DNA from: Treponemataceae bacterium
Lineage (GTDB): Bacteria > Spirochaetota > Spirochaetia > Treponematales > Treponemataceae
Length of the DNA stretch: 25,169 nucleotides
Assembly: GCA_024402455.1 (NCBI GenBank)
Contig: JAKSTS010000019.1
Span: forward strand, 1 to 25,169
Direction of reading: 5' to 3'
The translations under genes were made by a program, and so were the position numbers. This document shows, in pieces, positions 1 to 7,196 of the stretch. The stretch's first letter is position 1. Each line of letters starts with the position of its first letter. Below the pieces are notes generated by a model that was not told the DNA's origin, ran no database searches, and worked only from the letters and a program-made list of their open reading frames with translations.

Positions 1-468
1 TGAGATGTCTGTGCCTGTTACAGAAAAATTCGTCAGTTGATTCCGGTTGTTTTTTATATATTCTGAAACAACCATTGAAATAGTGTAGGGCTCTTCGCCA
101 GAAGAACAGCCTGCTGACCAGATTTTTACAGTACTTCTGCCTGAAGCAGCCATTTCCGGCAAAACAGCTTTTGAAAGAAAATCGAAATGTGTCGCTTCCC
201 TGAAAAATTCAGTCTTATTTGTTGTAAGCGTATCAATCATTAAAATAAGTTCGTCATTGTTGTTTCTGGCAAAAACATAATCAATATATTCACCAAAAGA
301 AGACATATTAAGTGCTTTTAATCTTCTGGCGAGTCGTGCCTGCATCATAATGCGCTTTGTTTCTGGCATTTTAATGCCTACATTTGTTTCAATGTAGTTT
401 GCAATTATATTGAATTCTTCTTTTGTCAGTTCTTTGACTGATGGAATAAAATATGATTGATTCTGCAT
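1..468 (-). CDS. cheR: CheR chemoreceptor methyltransferase, N-terminal part
   Basis: S-adenosylmethionine-dependent methyltransferase that methylates glutamates on chemoreceptors for adaptation. The 156 codons inside the window have no stop, so the gene runs off the left edge. Residues 10-70 form the helical CheR N-terminal domain, with a run like ETNVGIKMPETKR. The catalytic domain starts with LTTNKTEFFRE and the glycine/serine-rich SAM-binding motif SAGCSSGEEPYT, followed by a fragment ending GTDIS. The ATG at 468 follows AAGGATTGCC, a good ribosome site, and lies 8 bases after the cheA stop, so it is the third gene of the STAS-cheA-cheR operon. The C-terminal half is not visible. Confidence 0.93.
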   Translation of the reverse strand, partial: MQNQSYFIPSVKELTKEEFNIIANYIETNVGIKMPETKRIMMQARLARRLKALNMSSFGEYIDYVFARNNNDELILMIDTLTTNKTEFFREATHFDFLSKAVLPEMAASGRSTVKIWSAGCSSGEEPYTISMVVSEYIKNNRNQLTNFSVTGTDIS

Positions 469-476
469 GGCAATCC

Positions 477-2615
477 TTAGTTTTGTGTCTGCTTTATTGT
501 CATTGCTGATGTATTTGCAAGTTCAAGATTTTTGACAATATCAGAAAGTTTATATACATCAAGAATTAATGCAACAGAACCGTCTCCAAGAATTGTGGCA
601 CCCGAAAAACCGTAAGTATGTTTGTAAAGTCTTCCAAGTGGTTTTATTACGGTCTGATAATTGCCAATTACTTTGTCAATAACAAGACCCATTCTTGAGT
701 CCTGGTCATTAACGATGATTATCTGTTCCATTGGTGGAAGCGGATCATCTATTTCAAAGAATGTGCGCAAATCAATATAAGGAATGACTTCGTTGCGGAT
801 ATTTACAGATGCGCAGAGTTTTGGATTCTGCGGGCGTTCAAATTCAAGGCATTCAACAACATTTGAAAGCGGAACAACGAACGAGCCGTTTCCGATTTTT
901 ACAAGTATGCCTTCGATTATTGCAAGTGTAAGCGGCAGTTTCAAAATAAATTTGGTGCCTTTGCCTGTTTCTGTAACTGTTGAAACTGTGCCGCCAAGAG
1001 CTGTTATGTCTTTTTTTACTACGTCCATGCCGACGCCACGACCAGAAACTGAAGTTACCTGTGCAGCTGTTGAAAAGCCCGGCTGAAAAATCAAATCGCA
1101 GATTTCGCTGTCTGTAAGTTCATCGTTTGCACTTATAAGACCTCGTTCTATTGCTTTTTGCCTTATGGCTTTTTTATTTAAGCCAGCTCCGTCATCTTCA
1201 ATTGTAATTAAAACAAATGCGCCGTTGTGTTCTGCTTTTAGAACAACTGTGCCCTGCGGGTTTTTGCCTGCTGCTTCGCGTACAGCCGGTGTTTCAATTC
1301 CATGGTCAACAGAATTCCGGATAAGGTGAACAAGCGGGTCATTCAGTTTTTCAATGACAGTTTTGTCAAGTTCTGTTTCTGCACCTTCTGTAATAAGTTC
1401 AATATTCTTTCTTAAGTCTTTTGAAAGGTCTCTGACAAGACGTCTGAATCTTGAGAAAATTGTGCCGATTGGCAGCATTCTCATGTCCATTGTCGTGTCA
1501 CGCAGTTCAAGAATAAGCCGTTCACCTTGTTCTGCGATTGTTGAAAGTACACTGTTTTGAATTGACTGAGAAAGCTGTCCGAGGCGTGCATTGAATGTTA
1601 CAAGTTCACCTACAAGGTCAATAAGTTTGTCCAGCTTTTCAGAATTTACTTTGATTGTCTGACTCGATGTTTCCTGCTGCTTTTTTTCCTGAAGTTCGCG
1701 CAGGTGTTTTTGCTCTGTAAGGGCAGCCTGCATTGTTTCTTTTGAAACAACTTTTGCATCTGTAAGAACTTCGCCGATTGTTTTGTGTGCTGACAAAACT
1801 TCATTGATGACATCTTCTGTCGTTACATTGCGTTCAACAAGAATTTCTCCGATTTTTTTCGGCTGGTCGCTCTGTTCATTATCAATCGTAATCTGTGTTA
1901 TCTGTACGGTGCTTGTTGAATCAAGAAAAATAAAAACATCTTTCAAGTCGTCTTCAGAAGCTTTTGTCGTAATGATGATTTCCCACGAAATATAGCATGT
2001 CGTAGGTTCAATATCATTTAAACGCGGAATTTTTGAAAAGAAAGGAGTAATTGAGCATGTTCCCATTCCCTGCAGTTCTTCGAGAAGGCCGCATGGACGA
2101 GTGCCGTTTTTAAAAATATCTGCTGAAGGTACAAAATGTATGCGCCATGTTGTTTCTTCTTCATTTTTTTCTGCAGCCGGTTTGGGCTGTTCCTGAACTT
2201 TCGGTGGTTCTGGTTCTTCCGGCTTTGCGTTCAGTGCGTTCTGCTTTACGTAAAGTTTAAAAACATCAATCAAGTCTTTTGAGTTATCTTCATTGTCTGG
2301 ATTTTCCGGATCATCAAGCAGTTTCCTGATGTGATCACGTGCGTTTAATGTATGTGTTATCAGTTCAGGTGTTACGCTTACTTCGCCATTGCGCACGCTG
2401 TCAAAAGCCGATTCAACTTCATGCGTAAAATGAGAAATTGCATCAAAACCAAACATTCCTGAAGAACCTTTGATTGTATGCATGATGCGGAATACAGCCT
2501 GGATTGTTTCAATGTCTTCTGGATTATTTTCAAGTTCAAGCAGCAGGTCTTCAAGTTTGTCCAACAGGTCATTTGCTTCGTCTAAGAAAATTTCAGTCAT
2601 CTTGTTGTTCATCAT
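477..2615 (-). CDS. cheA: CheA chemotaxis histidine kinase, variant with unusual middle region
   Basis: Autophosphorylating kinase that passes phosphate from receptor arrays to CheY-type regulators. Visible domains in order: HPt (about 6-105) with the phospho-acceptor His46 in MHTIKGSSGMFGF; a proline/glutamate linker (131-155); an atypical P2-like segment (156-245); a tandem pair of IGEILVE/IGEVLTD units (254-300); the dimerisation helices (about 318-400); a GHKL ATPase domain with N box HLIRNSVDHGIE (430-441), DDGAG (474-478) and GRGVGM (525-530); and a CheW-like domain (565-695). All catalytic motifs look intact. It overlaps the stop of the STAS gene (ATGA), with AAGGATT upstream. The receiver target CheY is not in this window. 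The middle region differs from the CheY/CheB-binding P2 of enteric CheA. Confidence 0.96.
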   Translation of the reverse strand: MMNNKMTEIFLDEANDLLDKLEDLLLELENNPEDIETIQAVFRIMHTIKGSSGMFGFDAISHFTHEVESAFDSVRNGEVSVTPELITHTLNARDHIRKLLDDPENPDNEDNSKDLIDVFKLYVKQNALNAKPEEPEPPKVQEQPKPAAEKNEEETTWRIHFVPSADIFKNGTRPCGLLEELQGMGTCSITPFFSKIPRLNDIEPTTCYISWEIIITTKASEDDLKDVFIFLDSTSTVQITQITIDNEQSDQPKKIGEILVERNVTTEDVINEVLSAHKTIGEVLTDAKVVSKETMQAALTEQKHLRELQEKKQQETSSQTIKVNSEKLDKLIDLVGELVTFNARLGQLSQSIQNSVLSTIAEQGERLILELRDTTMDMRMLPIGTIFSRFRRLVRDLSKDLRKNIELITEGAETELDKTVIEKLNDPLVHLIRNSVDHGIETPAVREAAGKNPQGTVVLKAEHNGAFVLITIEDDGAGLNKKAIRQKAIERGLISANDELTDSEICDLIFQPGFSTAAQVTSVSGRGVGMDVVKKDITALGGTVSTVTETGKGTKFILKLPLTLAIIEGILVKIGNGSFVVPLSNVVECLEFERPQNPKLCASVNIRNEVIPYIDLRTFFEIDDPLPPMEQIIIVNDQDSRMGLVIDKVIGNYQTVIKPLGRLYKHTYGFSGATILGDGSVALILDVYKLSDIVKNLELANTSAMTIKQTQN

Positions 2616-2950
2616 GACGCAATCCTTATTTTTTCAGAAAGTTGATTGATGATTACTTCATCGCTTAAATCATTTTTTGTAATTATGCCGGCAGCATAAA
2701 GACGTTTTTTTACGCTAGGTGTAAAAGTTCCTTCAAAAACAACTTCTTTGTTTTCTTTTTTTGCCTGAGCGCACAGTGCATATAATAATTGAATGATTGA
2801 ACAGTCTAAGTCTTCCAGTGTAGAAAAACTTACATAAATTACTGGAAATTCCTTTAGAAGTTTCTGCATTGCATTTTTAATGTTTTCCGCATCACTTACA
2901 GATAAATCTCCCTGTAAAGAAAGTCTTCCGCTGTTTTCTATATCACTCAT
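2612..2950 (-). CDS. STAS-domain protein (anti-sigma-factor-antagonist type) in the cheA operon
   Basis: A 112-residue single STAS domain. SGRLSLQGDLSVSDAENIK forms the first strand and helix. LDCSIIQLLYALCAQA matches the loop and helix that in SpoIIAA/RsbV proteins carries the phosphorylatable serine, and a serine is present there. I chose the ATG at 2950 over an upstream alternative because GGTGGAGG lies five bases before it. Stand-alone STAS proteins recur next to cheA in several phyla and are thought to regulate the kinase cluster or act as partner-switch proteins. No anti-sigma kinase is nearby, so its partner cannot be named. It is the first gene of the STAS-cheA-cheR operon and overlaps cheA by 4 bases. 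Confidence 0.82.
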   Translation of the reverse strand: MSDIENSGRLSLQGDLSVSDAENIKNAMQKLLKEFPVIYVSFSTLEDLDCSIIQLLYALCAQAKKENKEVVFEGTFTPSVKKRLYAAGIITKNDLSDEVIINQLSEKIRIAS

Positions 2951-2997
2951 TGCTGCCTCCACCTTGAGCCGCAAAAACACAAACTCAACATATACAG

Positions 2998-3025
2998 TTT
3001 ATATGCGAAACAATGAATTTTGCAA
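2998..3025 (-). promoter_or_regulatory. Candidate sigma-70 type promoter of the STAS-cheA-cheR operon
   Basis: On the minus strand TTGCAA (3025-3020) and TATAAA (3003-2998) are separated by 16 bases and lie about 48 bases upstream of the STAS start codon. It sits in the 188-base divergent space shared with cheW. I did not find an equally clear promoter for cheW on the plus strand. Confidence 0.5.
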
Positions 3026-3138
3026 GTTTTCTTTATATTATGCTGCTTGTTTCTGTTTCATTTGATTTATCTAGATTCATGGAGTATCATAACTAAGTTA
3101 GTTTTTTTGATTTAATGTTTTTAGAGTAGGAGAACTTT

Positions 3139-3624
3139 ATGAGCAATGAAACAATAGGTGCTTTTTTGACATTTGTGCTTGGAGATGTGGCTTATGCAGT
3201 TGATGTATGCTCTGTACGTGAAGTTTTAACTTATGAAACAGTAACACGTGTTCCCCGTACTCAGGCGTATTTAAAAGGTGTTTTGAATATCCGTGGAACT
3301 GTTATTCCTGTTATTGACCTTAGAATATTGTTTAACATTAAACCTTCAAGCAAAGAAGAGGACAGTTCAATTATTGTTTCAGAAGTACATTTGCCTGATG
3401 AAACTGAAATGTATTTTGGTTTTATTGCAGATTCTGTAGAAAATGTAAATCAGCTTGATTCTGTTTCTGCTGCTGTAGACGGCACTCAGGCTTTGGACAT
3501 GATACATAATGAATTCATAAAAAATGTCGGTTCTTCGGGCGACCGTTTTGTGCTGATTCTTGATATGGAAAAAATCATAAAATATATGGAAGATGAGCTT
3601 GCCGCTGCTGCAACAAAAATCTGA
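3139..3624 (+). CDS. cheW: CheW chemotaxis coupling protein
   Basis: A 161-residue single CheW domain, the adaptor that links CheA to chemoreceptors. It has the family landmarks AYAVDVCSVREVL near the N terminus, the conserved VPRTQAYLKGVLNIRG segment and VIPVIDLR (about residues 51-75). The ATG follows AGGAG with a six-base spacer. The gene is divergent from the STAS-cheA-cheR operon and converges on cheD. Its stop is 41 bases from the cheD stop. Length and motifs are normal. The C-terminal tail DELAAAATKI is alanine-rich and not part of the domain. Confidence 0.95.
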   Translation: MSNETIGAFLTFVLGDVAYAVDVCSVREVLTYETVTRVPRTQAYLKGVLNIRGTVIPVIDLRILFNIKPSSKEEDSSIIVSEVHLPDETEMYFGFIADSVENVNQLDSVSAAVDGTQALDMIHNEFIKNVGSSGDRFVLILDMEKIIKYMEDELAAAATKI

Positions 3625-3665
3625 CGGCGTCGCCTTTTTAGTAATGCTTCAAATTCAATAAACGG

Positions 3666-4259
3666 CTAGAACCATGTAATGTCGCCGGACTTTGGTTCTG
3701 CCTTTTGCATTGCTTCTTTGTAGTCTGCTTCCCGGCGTTTTATTTCTTTTAATGTCAAATCTGAACGCTGGATGCGTTTAAGATAGATTTTTGATGTCTG
3801 TGGATTGTAGAAAATTTTCCTTGGAAAAATTCCGCCGGTGTCGTTTGCAGTAATTGGAATTTTTTCCGTTGAAAGATATTCAAGTGCAAATGAAATATTG
3901 TTCAATCCTGTTCTGTTCTGGTAATATCCGCCGTCATCAAGAACATTGCTTCCACCAAAAACTTTTGCTGTAAGGTTTGCTTTTTTTGAACCTTTCTTGA
4001 GCATGTCGTTTATTAAAAGTTCTATTGCAAAATCGCCATAACGGCCCTGTTCTTCAAATGAAATGTCTTTTAGCCGGCTTGTCGTTGGAAGCATAAAATG
4101 ATTTAAACCGCCAAGACCAATTGATGCGTCATAAAGTGCAATACTGATACAGGAACCAAGTACTGTAGAAATTAATACATCATCTTGTGTTGAGTAAAAT
4201 TCCCCTGGAAGAATTGTTATAATTGTTTTCTGAAAATGTGGATCAAAATGCGTATTCAT
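3666..4259 (-). CDS. cheD: CheD chemoreceptor glutamine deamidase
   Basis: Deamidates glutamines on chemoreceptors to glutamates, and in the CheC/CheD system also modulates adaptation. The fold and active site are readable: STVLGSCISIALYD holds Thr32 and the nucleophile Cys37, GGLNHFMLP holds His54, and AKVFGGSNVL follows. At 197 residues it is longer than the roughly 160 of many CheD proteins because of a C-terminal extension rich in charged residues that ends GDITWF. The stop of the upstream chemoreceptor-like gene is 5 bases before its start, and no good ribosome site is seen, so translation is probably coupled. The gene directly upstream ends in the very similar sequence GEITFF. Confidence 0.94.
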   Translation of the reverse strand: MNTHFDPHFQKTIITILPGEFYSTQDDVLISTVLGSCISIALYDASIGLGGLNHFMLPTTSRLKDISFEEQGRYGDFAIELLINDMLKKGSKKANLTAKVFGGSNVLDDGGYYQNRTGLNNISFALEYLSTEKIPITANDTGGIFPRKIFYNPQTSKIYLKRIQRSDLTLKEIKRREADYKEAMQKAEPKSGDITWF

Positions 4260-4264
4260 TTAAA

Positions 4265-6028
4265 TTAAAAGAAAGTAATTTCTCCTGCCTCGACTCCTGC
4301 TTCAATTTCAAGTCCAGTTACATCGCCGGCTGTCTGTTTATCTGAAACGATTGTGAACTGATGGATAAAATCGTTGAAGATGTTGTTATGAATTGTCCAT
4401 TCTGTAACACCTTTTTCTTCCATCAGCAGGTTCTTTGATTCAATTGTTTGAGAATGAATGCGTGCAATTGCTTCCTGTTCATTAACAATGCGGCTTGAAA
4501 GAACTTCAAGGTTTTCAATGGAATCTTCAATACTGTGATAAGCCGAGAAGAAATCTTCTGAATAAACAGTGAAATTTTCAACGGCGCTGACAAAGTTCTT
4601 TTGAAGCTTGTTGAGTGCCTTGATGAAATCTGTTTTTGATTTGTTGATTGCAGAAAAAATCTTTCTGTCAGCTTCTGCTTCAACAGAAAAGTTTCTGATC
4701 TGTTTTGTACTGTTATCAATAAAGTCCTGCAGCAAATCCTGTGCTTCCTGCACGTTATGGTCTGTCTGCACAATCAGGTCAGACATGTATTCAACTGTTG
4801 ATTTTATCGAATTGATGTTTGTATTTCGGGCAACTTCAATTCTTTGGGCGATTGCAACATAAGTCAGGTTGTTGATAATCGGGAAAAAGTCTGAGAAACA
4901 AAGCTGAATTCGCTGAACTGAATTCTGAATTACGTTTGATTTGTCGAGGACCTGTTCCTGTGCTGTCTGGTAAGATTTGAAACTTGAAATGAATTTTGAA
5001 AATTCTTCTGAAGTTTTCAAAATGCAGCCTTGTAGGCTTGTGCTTTTGTTTGAATCCTGAAGACATGTCTTTATAAACGACTGCCTCATGCTTTCAACTG
5101 CTCCGAGGATAAAATTTATCTTGTCGCGGTTTTCTTTAAAAACAGAAATGCTGTCAACGAGTTTTTTGTTGATGTTTCCGAGAAGCTGTATTGCAATATC
5201 TGTAAGCTGCACATTAAAGCTTGCCTGGTCAAGCTGGTCGTCAAGGTCAGCAAAATCTTCAATTTTATCGCTGTCTTTGATTCTTGAAACAGTCATTATT
5301 ACATCGTCAAGCGACTGACGGATAATGTCCTGCATCTGAATGCATTCCATTGCTTTTAGAATCGGCTGACGGACTTCTGCTGCATTGTTGAACATTTGAT
5401 TAAGATTTTCCATTATTCCGTCAAGCACCTGTGAAATATCAGAGTTGCCGCCGGCTTCAGAATTGGTTGTTTTTGTGGAAATTCTTTCAACGTCTTCAAT
5501 TGTTGTTTGAAGTGTCGTAATGTTTTCTGTAATGGCCTGTTCGTTTGCAATAAGTGCATCAGACTGTGCAATAAGGCGAAGAGAAAGCTGCTTGAGGTTC
5601 GAAGTAATATAAGAAAAGGCTTGTCCTTCTTTGCCAGATTTAATGGAAACAACCATTGCATTAAGCGAAATTAATTCCATTTCGCTGCTTTCATCTTTGA
5701 TTTTTTGAATCAAGGAATTCATGGATGTTAAAAGTTCCATTCTGTTGGCAAAGCTGTTTACCAGTTCAACGTTTCGGTTTCTGAAGTTTACAGCAATTTC
5801 TTTATTCTGATGAATAATTTTGTCCTGTTTTTTGAGAATTGTATCTAAATCTCTTTTAAGCTGTTCAAAACGGTGAAAATTTTCATTGTTTTGTACAGTT
5901 TCATTTTCTTTTTTAACATGGTTCAGTTCACCAACAAGAACTGGAAAATTTGTACTGAGTTCAAGAAAGTCCTGACCGCTTGCATCGCTGATTGATTTTA
6001 AGTTTTTAAGAATTGTGGATGTGTTCAT
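4265..6028 (-). CDS. Soluble, degenerate chemoreceptor-like coiled-coil protein
   Basis: A 587-residue, almost wholly helical protein with no signal peptide, membrane segment or HAMP domain that I can see. Residues 117-151 (MELISLNAMVVSIKSGKEGQ onward) resemble the hairpin tip of methyl-accepting proteins but with key residues changed. Residues 231-244 read QMQDIIRQSLDDVI, like the MQDxxRQ stretch of chemotaxis accessory proteins. A second tip-like segment, LTYVAIAQRIEVARN, lies at 388-402. The tail ends AGEITFF. It sits between a ParA/MinD-type ATPase (21-base gap) and cheD (5-base gap), so a role in receptor arrays is likely. Whether it senses, scaffolds or localises is not shown. Codon use matches its neighbours. 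The start at 6028 has only a weak AGAGAG site. Confidence 0.7.
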   Translation of the reverse strand: MNTSTILKNLKSISDASGQDFLELSTNFPVLVGELNHVKKENETVQNNENFHRFEQLKRDLDTILKKQDKIIHQNKEIAVNFRNRNVELVNSFANRMELLTSMNSLIQKIKDESSEMELISLNAMVVSIKSGKEGQAFSYITSNLKQLSLRLIAQSDALIANEQAITENITTLQTTIEDVERISTKTTNSEAGGNSDISQVLDGIMENLNQMFNNAAEVRQPILKAMECIQMQDIIRQSLDDVIMTVSRIKDSDKIEDFADLDDQLDQASFNVQLTDIAIQLLGNINKKLVDSISVFKENRDKINFILGAVESMRQSFIKTCLQDSNKSTSLQGCILKTSEEFSKFISSFKSYQTAQEQVLDKSNVIQNSVQRIQLCFSDFFPIINNLTYVAIAQRIEVARNTNINSIKSTVEYMSDLIVQTDHNVQEAQDLLQDFIDNSTKQIRNFSVEAEADRKIFSAINKSKTDFIKALNKLQKNFVSAVENFTVYSEDFFSAYHSIEDSIENLEVLSSRIVNEQEAIARIHSQTIESKNLLMEEKGVTEWTIHNNIFNDFIHQFTIVSDKQTAGDVTGLEIEAGVEAGEITFF

Positions 6029-6049
6029 AAGTCTAGTTCTCTCTTTATT

Positions 6050-7039
6050 TTAAGTATGTTTTGCCAATGTGGCTTTGTTTTCATAAAATTCTTTTACAAT
6101 GTCTGTAAAATCTTCTGGTGCATCATGCAGCGGCAATATGCCGGAACCTCCTGCATATAATCTTTGAACGACTGGCTGCAAAGACTTTGAAAAAAGCGAA
6201 TTCGGATATGCGATTGCTGCAGGCTGGCGCTGTGCAATTGCATACTGAACACTTTCGTCGTATGGCAGATAACCAATGAATTCCATGTCAATTGCAAGTT
6301 TATTATGCGCAAGCTGCTGAAGTCTGTAGCCCATTTCGGTATTTTGCATTGCGCGACCCATATTCATTATGACACGAGGTCTGAACTGTTTTAAAAGTTC
6401 GAATACACGTGTTCCTTCGCCTGGCAATGCTTCGTCTATTACGGTTAAGATTTGTTCAAAAGAATAATCTCTGCCTTCAAGCCGCTGTAAAATAGCATTT
6501 TTCAATATTGTGCGTGCTTCGCTTTTGGGTGAATAGCTTCTGTAACAGAATCTGTATACGACAGATTTTAAGAATGAATATGCATTCAAAATTGATGTAA
6601 TTTCTGGCGTAACAACAAGAAGTCCGTTATTGGTCATTATAAAAAAATCAACCTGATTGTGTGCCGAACCTGCACCTAAATCCAGCAGAATATAATCGCA
6701 GTCCAGTTTTGCAATGTCCCGCATGATTTTCTGCTTTGTAAAATAGTCCATGTTGGCGGCACCTGGAAAAAGACAGTCTCCGGCAATAAAGTGAAGGTTA
6801 GGGATGCCGGTTGATTGAACAAGAGCATTCATGTCTGTTTCAAGCTTATTGATAAAATGTCCAAGTCCTGCCTGATTGTTTTTTAAACCAAGCATTGTGT
6901 GCAAGTTTGCGCCTCCAAAGTCAAGGTCGCACAAGATGACATGCTTGTACTGTGCAGCCATTGCTACAGATAAATTAAGAGAAAGTACGCTTTTGCCTAC
7001 ACCGCCTTTTCCGCCGGCGACAGGAATAATTACCGCCAT
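6050..7039 (-). CDS. MinD/ParA/FlhG-family P-loop ATPase
   Basis: A deviant-Walker ATPase of the SIMIBI class, which positions cellular structures by ATP-dependent dimerisation. From the ATG at 7039 the protein is 329 residues. GGKGGVGKS (about 9-17) is the deviant Walker A with the signature lysine, CDLDFGGANLHTMLG is the switch region, and DYILLDLGAG is Walker B. Upstream in-frame TTG at 7057 would add six residues. Neither start has a recognisable ribosome site. It is FlhG/MinD-like, but no flhF lies next to it. Instead it heads an operon with the chemoreceptor-like protein and cheD, which suggests placement of a chemotaxis complex. The prophage remnant begins within 50 bases of its start and may have removed the original promoter. 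Confidence 0.85.
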   Translation of the reverse strand: MAVIIPVAGGKGGVGKSVLSLNLSVAMAAQYKHVILCDLDFGGANLHTMLGLKNNQAGLGHFINKLETDMNALVQSTGIPNLHFIAGDCLFPGAANMDYFTKQKIMRDIAKLDCDYILLDLGAGSAHNQVDFFIMTNNGLLVVTPEITSILNAYSFLKSVVYRFCYRSYSPKSEARTILKNAILQRLEGRDYSFEQILTVIDEALPGEGTRVFELLKQFRPRVIMNMGRAMQNTEMGYRLQQLAHNKLAIDMEFIGYLPYDESVQYAIAQRQPAAIAYPNSLFSKSLQPVVQRLYAGGSGILPLHDAPEDFTDIVKEFYENKATLAKHT

Positions 7040-7196
7040 ATATTTAATATATGTCAAAATGTTAAGACCCGCAAGCGAATTTTAACACTTAGGTTTTTAC
7101 TCCGGCTGCTTTAAAACGCTTGCACAAACAGCAGGCATTCCCATAAAGAACAATAAAATCCCTTTTACAGAAGCAATAGACTTTTTAAAAAGCAAA

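Noticed and set aside
784..1086. Open plus-strand frame of 100 codons inside cheA
   Set aside because: It is antisense to the conserved CheA catalytic and CheW-like domains and has no ribosome site or recognisable product.
3625..3660. GGCGTCGCC followed by five T after cheW, as a terminator
   Set aside because: The palindrome leaves no room for a loop of three or more bases with a stable stem, so only three pairs are possible.
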